Shown here: piece after piece, positions 1-5,649 of the stretch
Layout of the letters: every line of letters begins with the position of its first letter
How positions within the stretch are numbered: the stretch's first letter is position 1
Source of the DNA: an uncultured Eubacteriales bacterium
GTDB taxonomy: Bacteria; Bacillota; Clostridia; Monoglobales; Monoglobaceae
Assembly: GCA_900542675.1 (NCBI GenBank)
Contig: UQOT01000104.1
Coordinates: 1-5,739, forward strand
Direction: 5' to 3'
DNA: 5,739 nucleotides
Position numbers and translations under genes: made by a program
Notes under the pieces: generated by a model
Database searches by the model: none
Told to the model about the DNA's origin: nothing
What the model saw: the letters and a program-made list of their open reading frames with translations, nothing else

Positions 1-386
1 CTGCGAAACCTCACGTAAGTCCTCTCAAACTCACTGACCGTTCTGCCGCTTTCGGTGTCCTTAACGGTTACTCCGGTATAAACCTCGCTGCTTCGCCCCG
101 ACAACATTTTAAGCATATCAAAAGCGTCGCTCTCATCCTTTGGCTTTCCCAGAATTTTACCGTCTGCCGATACTATTGTATCCGCAGCGATTACCGTCGC
201 GCCGCCGCTGATCGTCTCGGCGACGTTTTTCGCCTTCTGCGCCGACAGCCGCAAAACCGTATTCTGCGGCTTCTCCCCGCTAATAACCGCCTCGGGCGAA
301 TTATCGGTCATAATCTCAAACTCAAGTCCAAGATTGCCGAGCAGCTCCCTTCGCCGCGGCGACCCGGACGCTAAAACTATTCTCAT
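1..386 (-). CDS. maf: Maf family nucleotide pyrophosphatase (C-terminus cut by window edge)
   Basis: The frame stays open to the left edge, giving about 128 residues of a family that is usually near 190, so the last third is missing. The N-terminus has the Maf signature ASGSPRRRELL (residues 6-16). It is followed by QKAK (50-53), AADTIV with Asp69 at the expected catalytic position (67-72), GKPKDE (80-85) and SGRSSEVYTGV (96-106). Maf proteins are cytosolic enzymes that hydrolyse nucleoside triphosphates, often dTTP, UTP and modified pyrimidine nucleotides, to monophosphate and pyrophosphate. Some have also been linked to inhibition of septum formation. The part seen resembles the YhdE/Maf branch more than YceF, but the missing C-terminus prevents a firm subfamily call. 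The ATG overlaps the stop of the upstream U32 gene as ATGA, and AGAGG lies 6-7 nt before it, so translation is probably coupled. In Firmicutes maf often precedes radC or mreBCD, which would lie beyond the left edge. Confidence 0.95.
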   Translation of the reverse strand, partial: MRIVLASGSPRRRELLGNLGLEFEIMTDNSPEAVISGEKPQNTVLRLSAQKAKNVAETISGGATVIAADTIVSADGKILGKPKDESDAFDMLKMLSGRSSEVYTGVTVKDTESGRTVSEFERTYVRFR

Positions 387-2524
387 ATTATACCTCTGTA
401 GTAATGCAGTCTTGTGTATTCATTTATTCTATAACTTTCCGCCCCGAAATATGCGGCGCAGATTTTTTTGACCTCATCGGGGCTCTCAACGGAAAACCTC
501 AGGTTTATCATATCCGCTCCGATACTTTTTATGTCATCGAGCTTGTCCGCCATATAAAGCGGAACAGAATTTAATAGCACGCTGCGGCAGCTTTCACCGT
601 CTTTCAAAATCGGAAAACGCTTTTTAAGCCTGTCGGTCAAATATTTTACACCACCGCCGCACGGGCAATTCTTTCCGTCAATATTTCTCGCAATGCAATT
701 TTCGGTCAGCATTAGAGGAACATACCCGTATGCCATCACCTCAATCGGCACCGATGTATTTTTGATAATATCGCGCATCTGCGGCAGACTGAGCTCAAGC
801 GACGGCTGAACAGCCGAAAGTCCGCAATCTGCGCACACATTGAGTGCATCGGAATTTGTGATATTCAGCCGCCACGAGCCAAAGAGCAAAAATCCCCCCT
901 CATATTCCGAAAAACCCGAAATATTATGCACCCGAAGCTTATCTATCCCTATTTTCTTAAGCCTTAAAAGCCCTTCTCTCAGCTTATTATATTCATTGTC
1001 TTTGTTTACCGCAGGAAGCTCTGCGATTATGCGCTCACTTTCTCCAATCCTGTCCGAGTTTTGGATTAGAATATGAAGCGGCAGGCTTATATATTTAAAG
1101 TGTTTATTATTATCTCTTTCAAATTCAAGCAATGCGCCGTACTGTTCAAAGGTTTCGGCGTGCGCCGTCATTCCGCCGTTTGGCACAAAGTCGGATTTAC
1201 GCGCTTTAAATACGCCGCGCACGCGCCCCAACGGCTGCGCCGCCTTTAATATTTTATCCTCAGCGTCGCTGAGCAATCGCCGCCGCACATCGTTAATCTC
1301 GCTAAGCGGCACATACGGCGCTCCCGACATATTTACGTCTGTATCGGCAAATTCAAACACGCTGCCGCCGGTCTTTCTTATCTGTCGTATAACGGTATCT
1401 CTGTCCGTCGGCTTTGACTTTGCCTCCTCGATAATACTTCCGCCGCACGCCTCGGCGCTTATTCCGCCGCCCTCGGCACGCATACGAATTTTTTGACCGA
1501 CTGAAATATCTGTTCTAACATTCAGATATATCTTAAAGCTGTCCTTTTGTCTTTCAATCTCGCTTAAAACCTCTCGTGCAACTGCCTCGCTCCCGCCCCT
1601 ATACGGGTTGTCGGGCTTATTAAGCGTAAACATATCCGCGCCCGTCTTGCCGTCAAAATACCCGCTCGACTGTCCGCCGCGAAAGAATATTTTATTCAGT
1701 TCATCAATCTCAGCATTTGTCGGAAACCTTCCATCACGCAAGCAATCGGCATAAATTCTTGTAACGCAGCCGACATACGCGCTGCCCTTCATACGCCCTT
1801 CTATTTTAAGAGACGCCGCTTTGCTCTCCGAAACCTTTCGGAGCCTTCCTATAAGCGACATATCTTTAAGGCTAAGGCAAAACTTCTCACGGTTTCCGCC
1901 GCAGATATACGGCTGTCGGCACGGCTGAGCACAGCTTCCGCGGTTACCGCTTCTGCCGCCGAGCATACTGCTCATTAAGCACTGTCCCGAATACGACATA
2001 CACATCGCGCCGTGAACAAAAATTTCAGTCTCTATACCGCAGTTTTCGGAAATATACTTTATCTCGCCGAAACTGAGCTCGCGCGACAGGACAACTCTGT
2101 CAAATCCAAGTCTCGCCGCATTCTCCGCGCCTGCGAGATTGTGAACAGTAAGCTGTGTACTCGCGTGGAGCTGTGCTTTAACGCCAAGCTCCTTTGCGGC
2201 TGACAATACGCCCAAGTCCTGAATAATAAGCGCATCCACGCCCGCATCGTCCAAAAATTCAAGATATTCCCGAAGCGTTTTAAGCTCCTTGTCACCGACC
2301 AAAATATTGACGGTCACGTGAACCTTAACGCCTCTTAAATGGCAGTATCTGACCGCGCGCAAAATTTCATCGCGGTCAAAATTATCGGCATATTTTCTCG
2401 CGCCGAAGTCCTTACCGCTTAAATACACGGCATCCGCGCCCATACTCACGGCAGCGGTTAAACAATCAAAATTTCCCGCGGGAGCCAAAAGCTCCGGCCG
2501 GGCGTTAACTCGGTTGTCGCTCAT
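383..2524 (-). CDS. U32 family protein (RlhA/TrhP-type, probable RNA hydroxylation enzyme) with DUF3656-like and C-terminal U32-like regions
   Basis: This 713-residue protein opens with PELLAPAGN (10-18), typical of the U32 TIM-barrel start. The family signature E-x-F-x2-G-A-M-C-x4-G-x-C-x-M-S lies at 167-185. Cys175, Cys182, Cys198 and Cys202 match the four-cysteine set thought to hold an Fe-S cluster. FFRGGQSSGYF (280-290) ends the core, and roughly 329-424 looks like DUF3656 (IRKTGGSVFEF, then PLSEINDVRRRLL). The rest (about 475-713) resembles a second U32-like half with AYGYVPLMLTENC (598-610) and Cys610, Cys620 and Cys622. U32 members were annotated as collagenase-like peptidases, but E. 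coli RlhA and TrhP make 5-hydroxycytidine in 23S rRNA and 5-hydroxyuridine in tRNA. RNA hydroxylation is therefore the better guess, and the exact target is unknown. The ATG is 5 nt after the zapA stop with no clear Shine-Dalgarno, which suggests reinitiation. No later start would keep the conserved N-terminus. Confidence 0.93.
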   Translation of the reverse strand: MSDNRVNARPELLAPAGNFDCLTAAVSMGADAVYLSGKDFGARKYADNFDRDEILRAVRYCHLRGVKVHVTVNILVGDKELKTLREYLEFLDDAGVDALIIQDLGVLSAAKELGVKAQLHASTQLTVHNLAGAENAARLGFDRVVLSRELSFGEIKYISENCGIETEIFVHGAMCMSYSGQCLMSSMLGGRSGNRGSCAQPCRQPYICGGNREKFCLSLKDMSLIGRLRKVSESKAASLKIEGRMKGSAYVGCVTRIYADCLRDGRFPTNAEIDELNKIFFRGGQSSGYFDGKTGADMFTLNKPDNPYRGGSEAVAREVLSEIERQKDSFKIYLNVRTDISVGQKIRMRAEGGGISAEACGGSIIEEAKSKPTDRDTVIRQIRKTGGSVFEFADTDVNMSGAPYVPLSEINDVRRRLLSDAEDKILKAAQPLGRVRGVFKARKSDFVPNGGMTAHAETFEQYGALLEFERDNNKHFKYISLPLHILIQNSDRIGESERIIAELPAVNKDNEYNKLREGLLRLKKIGIDKLRVHNISGFSEYEGGFLLFGSWRLNITNSDALNVCADCGLSAVQPSLELSLPQMRDIIKNTSVPIEVMAYGYVPLMLTENCIARNIDGKNCPCGGGVKYLTDRLKKRFPILKDGESCRSVLLNSVPLYMADKLDDIKSIGADMINLRFSVESPDEVKKICAAYFGAESYRINEYTRLHYYRGII

Positions 2525-2529
2525 ACCGA

Positions 2530-3093
2530 TTACTTATTACGGTATTTGTCGGCAAGCGACGATGTGCGCGGATAAACGCTGCCGCTCTGCTGAGACATAC
2601 GGCTTTCGTTTTGAACCGCCGTATCAATCGATGTCTGACCGCTGACAGGTGCCGCGCTGCGGCTTTGACCGTAACCTGTGCGTGTATACGAAGCCGTATT
2701 TTTCGGCGACGGGTGCGCAGCACGCAGATTTTCAAGCTCCGTATCGCGCTTTGCAAGCTCTATTTCAAGCTTGTGAAGCTCCTCTTTAAGGCTCTCAACT
2801 TCCAGTTTTTTACTTTCAAGCTCTTCGCCGTTCTTCTGCGCCTCGTCCATATATGTTCCCATTTCGCCGCGCAGATTATCTACAGTCATATCGCTTTTTA
2901 TATACTCATCAGCTAAATTCATCGCAGCTAAGATAGCAAGCATTGCCGTACTGAGCTGACTTTCCTGAGCCTTGACCTCTGAAATTTTTTTGTTTACCAA
3001 AAGCGCAACCCTCTGAACGTATTCCTCGGGTTCATTGCTCACGATGGTATATTCCATATTATTTATCTTGACTTCAACCTTTGAATTTTCCAT
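2530..3093 (-). CDS. zapA: ZapA-family cell division protein, long form with coiled coil and disordered tail
   Basis: Residues 1-67 match the ZapA fold: a short beta segment VEVKINNMEYTIVSN (6-20), then EEYVQRVALLVNKKISEV (23-40), then a helix rich in Ala and Leu ending in LADEYIK (60-66). ZapA binds FtsZ in the cytosol and cross-links protofilaments in the early division ring. A charged heptad-like helix rich in Glu, Lys and Leu runs from about 83 to 124 and is probably a coiled coil used for oligomerisation. Residues 125-187 are rich in Ser, Thr, Gln and Gly and look disordered. At 187 residues it is about twice the size of short ZapA proteins such as that of E. coli; extended forms are known in Clostridia. 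GGGAGGA ends 7 nt before the ATG, one of the best ribosome sites in the window. It follows the Nudix gene by 22 nt. The family assignment is good; partners of the tail are unknown. Confidence 0.9.
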   Translation of the reverse strand: MENSKVEVKINNMEYTIVSNEPEEYVQRVALLVNKKISEVKAQESQLSTAMLAILAAMNLADEYIKSDMTVDNLRGEMGTYMDEAQKNGEELESKKLEVESLKEELHKLEIELAKRDTELENLRAAHPSPKNTASYTRTGYGQSRSAAPVSGQTSIDTAVQNESRMSQQSGSVYPRTSSLADKYRNK

Positions 3094-3115
3094 ATCTTAT
3101 TCCTCCCGCCGGGAC

Positions 3116-3652
3116 TTACTTATTCAATATATTAAGTGCCTTAAATATGCCGAAAACCGTTTTAGCGTCGTTTATTTGGTTATTCATTATCATTTCTTTT
3201 ACTTTAGGTATCGTTACATACTCGACATCAAGGTACTCGTCCGGGTCTAAATGAACCTCGCCCTTTTTAAGTCCCGTCGCCAGATACAAGTGAGTGACCT
3301 CCGCGCAGAAACCGGGAGATGGATACATATATCCCAAATACTCAAAATTATCGGCTTTAAATCCGGTCTCCTCCTCCAGCTCGCGAATACCGCACGCGCG
3401 ATGCTCCTCGCCGCTGTCCAGCTTGCCCGCGGGGATTTCGTAAATCGCTTTCTCAACCGGCTTTCTGAACTGCTTTACCATTATTATCTCATCATTGTCT
3501 GTAACTGCGACAATTCCGACGCCGCCCGGATGCTCCACAATCTCGCGCACCGCAAGGTTACCCTTCGGCATCCTGACCTTGTCAACCCTGAGCTTTACGA
3601 TAACGCCGCTGAATATTTCCTCACTCGTCACGGTCTTTTCTTCAAAAATCAT
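3116..3652 (-). CDS. nudF: Nudix hydrolase, ADP-ribose pyrophosphatase type
   Basis: The 178-residue protein has a perfect Nudix box G-x5-E-x7-R-E-L-x-E-E-x-G-F at 76-98: Gly76, Glu82, Arg90, Glu91, Glu94, Glu95, Gly97. These glutamates bind the catalytic Mg2+. YPSPGF (110-115), with prolines about 15 residues after the box, is the mark of the ADP-ribose pyrophosphatase subgroup. VKQFRKPVEKAIYEIPAG (59-76) is also typical of NudF-like enzymes. The expected reaction is ADP-ribose to AMP plus ribose 5-phosphate, in the cytosol, probably as a homodimer. The length is normal for the family. It is the first gene of the minus-strand operon. Its ATG is preceded by AGGAAG at a spacing of about 9 nt. 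Other ADP-sugars or related nucleotides are possible substrates and cannot be separated by sequence alone. Confidence 0.95.
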   Translation of the reverse strand: MIFEEKTVTSEEIFSGVIVKLRVDKVRMPKGNLAVREIVEHPGGVGIVAVTDNDEIIMVKQFRKPVEKAIYEIPAGKLDSGEEHRACGIRELEEETGFKADNFEYLGYMYPSPGFCAEVTHLYLATGLKKGEVHLDPDEYLDVEYVTIPKVKEMIMNNQINDAKTVFGIFKALNILNK

Positions 3653-3705
3653 AATTAGACACTTCCTGACATAAAACCAAATATAATTATCTCATAATAA
3701 CCTAC

Positions 3706-3740
3706 ATTATATCTTACAACAAAATTCAAAAAAAATCAAG
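3706..3740 (-). promoter_or_regulatory. Possible promoter of the nudF-zapA-U32-maf operon
   Basis: Reading leftwards, a consensus -10 TATAAT lies at 3711-3706. Its position would start RNA near 3699 and give a leader of roughly 45 nt before the Nudix ATG. The -35 region is poor. A T8 run sits at the right distance, and TTGATT (3739-3734) is 22 nt away, which is too far for a standard promoter. Several other AT-rich hexamers further right could serve instead. The site is an inference from position and the -10 match. Confidence 0.35.
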
Positions 3741-3820
3741 CATCTTTGCCATTTATCATATCATAATATATTATTTGTAAAAAACCTGTAACAAATTTAT
3801 ATATTTTTGCCACATTTCAC

Positions 3821-3849
3821 TTGCAAAGCGCAAAAAACTATTGTATAAT
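3821..3849 (+). promoter_or_regulatory. Sigma-A-type promoter of the PAS-GGDEF-EAL gene
   Basis: TTGCAA (3821-3826) and a perfect TATAAT (3844-3849) are separated by exactly 17 nt, the ideal spacing. Transcription should begin near 3856, leaving a leader of about 50 nt before the gene. The leader is purine rich (AG repeats around 3876-3894), and no riboswitch fold was recognised in it. The site is back to back with the presumed promoter of the minus-strand operon, with about 110 nt between the two -10 sites reserved for either unit. Confidence 0.75.
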
Positions 3850-3887
3850 ATTAATAATGGGAACAAATGTAATGTGAGAGAGAGAAA

Positions 3888-3894
3888 GAAAGGA
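3888..3894 (+). promoter_or_regulatory. Ribosome binding site deciding the start of the EAL gene
   Basis: GAAAGGA ends 10 nt before the TTG at 3905, long but workable. It also directly abuts an ATG at 3895 in another frame, a spacing too short for normal initiation from this same site. In the frame of the EAL gene a TGA lies at 3896-3898, so TTG 3905 is the first usable start. GTG 3929 and ATG 3932 are the next candidates but have no purine-rich site before them. Confidence 0.5.
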
Positions 3895-3921
3895 ATGACC
3901 ATATTTGAACAGTTTTTTTGA
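3895..3921 (+). other. Eight-codon ORF overlapping the start of the EAL gene
   Basis: ATG at 3895 opens MTIFEQFF and stops at TGA 3919-3921, just after a run of seven T (3913-3919). The main gene runs in the +1 frame relative to it. It may be a chance ORF, a leader peptide coupled to the gene, or the true start disrupted by one extra T: with six T the frame would run on as MTIFEQFFDKNVM into the main protein. Nothing in the window settles which. Confidence 0.2.
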
Positions 3922-5581
3922 CAAAAATGTGATGCTTTTGTTTGACTCACTTTCCAAAAGCACGGACGCATATATATTTATATCCGATTTTGTATCAAAC
4001 GAAACAATTTGGTCGGAAACTGCCGTGCGCGACTTCGATATACCGGCAAACTGCAAGTCAAGCGATATGCAGAAAATCTGGGGCAGCCGCATACACCCGA
4101 ATGATGTGGACGACTATAACCTGAGCCTTAACGCACTGTTTGAGCACAGCTCAGACACACACAAGTGTGACTATAGAATAAAAAACAAACGCGGCGACTA
4201 TATGTGGGTACAGTGCCACGGTCATATGTCGTATACCGAAAACGGCGACCCGTATATTTTTTCAGGCGTTGTCACTTCTCTCGGCAGAAGCGAGCGTGTG
4301 GACTACAGGACAGGACTTTTAAGCAGCTATGAATTTAACCGTCATATGGATGATGAAATAAACCGCGGTGAGCTTTCGGGAGGAATTATTGATATCTCAA
4401 TTGCGAATATTTCGGGTATAAACTCAATATACTCATACAAATACGGCGACAGAGCTATAGAGCTTCTCGCAAACGTACTGACCAAGCGGCTACCGAGTGA
4501 GAGCGAAACCACAATTTACCGCGGCGGAAACCACTTTGTTCTGTACTGCAAAAAAGCGACAAGAGAGTATTTTAAAGATTTATACGCTAAAATACGTGAA
4601 GAATTTGCAACCGCGCTTAATAATGATACTAAGCTGCGTGAAGCAGGGATAAAAATTCACAGCGGCGCAATAATGTTTGACGAAATTAAGACGACAAGCT
4701 TTGACGAGCTGTATCAACAGCTCCTTCACTGTACCAGCTACGCAAAAGAGAACCATATCACCGACCACCCCGTATTCTTCTCAGACGAGCTGTACAGCAG
4801 TATCAGAAAAAACAACAAGCTGATAACCGAGCTAAATAAAAGCGTAAAGCAAGATATCGACTCGTTTATCCTGTTCTATCAGCCGATTGTATATCCGGAT
4901 AAAAAACGTATCCGCTCGGCGGAGGCACTCCTCAGGTGGACAAACCCAATTGCCGAACAGTTCACAATTCTTGAGATTGTAAACGCACTTGAAAACACAC
5001 AGCTTATCGTCCCGCTCGGACGGCATATAATCTCAACCGCACTTAAGCAGCTCGCTGTATGGAAAAAGTTCATACCTGATATGCATATAAACATCAACGT
5101 TGCGATACCTCAGATATTCGATAAAGGGCTTATTGAATTTATAGAAAGCGAAATAGCCGCAAACGGCTTAAAGCCCGAAGACACGGTATTTGAAATAACC
5201 GAGACCTACGAAATGAAGGAATACTCGAAAATTCAGGAATTCGCATATAAGCTTCACGATATGGGCTGTGAAATTGCGCTCGATGATTTCGGCACGGGCA
5301 ACGCTTCTCTTAACTCGCTCAAGCTTCTGCCTGTAGACTGGGTTAAGGTAGACCAGAATTTTATACTGAGAATTGCTCAAAACAAAGTAGACGAGAGCAT
5401 CTTAAAGCATCTGACCGACCTGTGTCACTCGCTTGATATAAAGCTCTGCGTTGAGGGCGTAGGCAGCATTGAATCGCTCGATGTGGTTAAAAAATACTTC
5501 CCCGACAGCGTTCAGGGCTTCCACTTCAGCTCACCCCTTCCGGCGGATAAATTTGACGAGTTTATGAAGGATTACATATAA
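3905..5581 (+). CDS. PAS / degenerate GGDEF / EAL protein, probable c-di-GMP phosphodiesterase
   Basis: This 558-residue protein has no signal peptide or membrane segment and should be cytosolic. Residues about 20-126 look like a PAS_3-type sensor (WGSRIHPNDVDDY at 59-71, then RGDYMWVQCHGHM at 96-108). A GGDEF domain follows from DYRTGLLS (133-140), but its signature reads GGNHF (207-211), and no RxxD inhibitory site precedes it, so diguanylate cyclase activity is unlikely. The EAL domain covers about 310-555. The residues expected for metal binding and catalysis are present: Glu340 in EALLRW, Asn398, Glu430, Asp460-Asp461 in DDFGTG, Lys481, Glu517 and Gln537. It should therefore hydrolyse c-di-GMP to pGpG, with the PAS and dead GGDEF domains as likely regulators; the ligand is unknown. 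The start is taken as TTG 3905, the first codon possible after an in-frame TGA; GTG 3929 and ATG 3932 are alternatives. It is transcribed alone, divergent from the nudF operon. Confidence 0.92.
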   Translation: MNSFFDKNVMLLFDSLSKSTDAYIFISDFVSNETIWSETAVRDFDIPANCKSSDMQKIWGSRIHPNDVDDYNLSLNALFEHSSDTHKCDYRIKNKRGDYMWVQCHGHMSYTENGDPYIFSGVVTSLGRSERVDYRTGLLSSYEFNRHMDDEINRGELSGGIIDISIANISGINSIYSYKYGDRAIELLANVLTKRLPSESETTIYRGGNHFVLYCKKATREYFKDLYAKIREEFATALNNDTKLREAGIKIHSGAIMFDEIKTTSFDELYQQLLHCTSYAKENHITDHPVFFSDELYSSIRKNNKLITELNKSVKQDIDSFILFYQPIVYPDKKRIRSAEALLRWTNPIAEQFTILEIVNALENTQLIVPLGRHIISTALKQLAVWKKFIPDMHININVAIPQIFDKGLIEFIESEIAANGLKPEDTVFEITETYEMKEYSKIQEFAYKLHDMGCEIALDDFGTGNASLNSLKLLPVDWVKVDQNFILRIAQNKVDESILKHLTDLCHSLDIKLCVEGVGSIESLDVVKKYFPDSVQGFHFSSPLPADKFDEFMKDYI

Positions 5582-5589
5582 AACACAAA

Positions 5590-5618
5590 AGGCGCCCGGG
5601 CGGGGAGTTGGGGCGCCT
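5590..5618. terminator. GC-rich hairpin after the EAL gene, U-tract on the minus-strand side
   Basis: AGGCGCCC (5590-5597) pairs perfectly with GGGCGCCT (5611-5618) around a 13-nt G-rich loop, starting 9 nt after the stop of the EAL gene. On the plus strand the stem is followed by CAGACTGTCG, so the U-tract of an intrinsic terminator is missing. Read on the minus strand it is followed by TTTGTGTTTT, a fair U-tract. It could stop a convergent transcript from the right, protect the 3' end of the EAL mRNA, or do both. Confidence 0.6.
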
Positions 5619-5623
5619 CAGAC

Positions 5624-5649
5624 TGTCGAAAAAGATATATTTTGCGACA
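5624..5649. repeat. Small inverted repeat downstream of the terminator
   Basis: TGTCG (5624-5628) pairs with CGACA (5645-5649), and after one A/G mismatch AAAA (5630-5633) pairs with TTTT (5640-5643), leaving the loop GATATA. The structure is weak and AT rich. It may assist the hairpin at 5590-5618 as a second 3' element, or be chance. No target-site duplication or transposase fragment was found with it. Confidence 0.35.

Noticed and set aside
2059..2295. Arg- and Leu-rich minus-strand ORF inside the U32 gene in another frame
   Set aside because: Fully inside the U32 coding frame, which carries the conserved motifs; no independent start signal.
383..2524. Annotation of the U32 protein as a secreted collagenase
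   Set aside because: No signal peptide; the cysteine set and DUF3656-like region fit the RNA-hydroxylating RlhA/TrhP relatives better.
2611..2916. A 101-codon plus-strand ORF opposite zapA
   Set aside because: Antisense to a well supported gene; its Phe/Leu-rich stretch is the complement of the Lys/Glu coiled-coil codons, not a real membrane protein.
3251..3658. A 135-codon plus-strand ORF opposite the Nudix gene
   Set aside because: It lies fully antisense to a gene with a perfect Nudix box and shows no recognisable domain, so it is a shadow of biased codon use.
3773..3796. ATTTGT / ACAAAT inverted repeat as a possible terminator or operator
   Set aside because: Only 6 AT-rich pairs with a 12-nt loop in a very AT-rich spacer; expected by chance.
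3850..3904. c-di-GMP or other riboswitch in the leader of the EAL gene
   Set aside because: The leader is about 50 nt, a simple AG-rich stretch without the conserved GEMM core or stable stems.
3838..4092. Minus-strand ORFs over the 5' part of the EAL gene
   Set aside because: They overlap the strong plus promoter and the PAS coding region, and have no ribosome site or family match.
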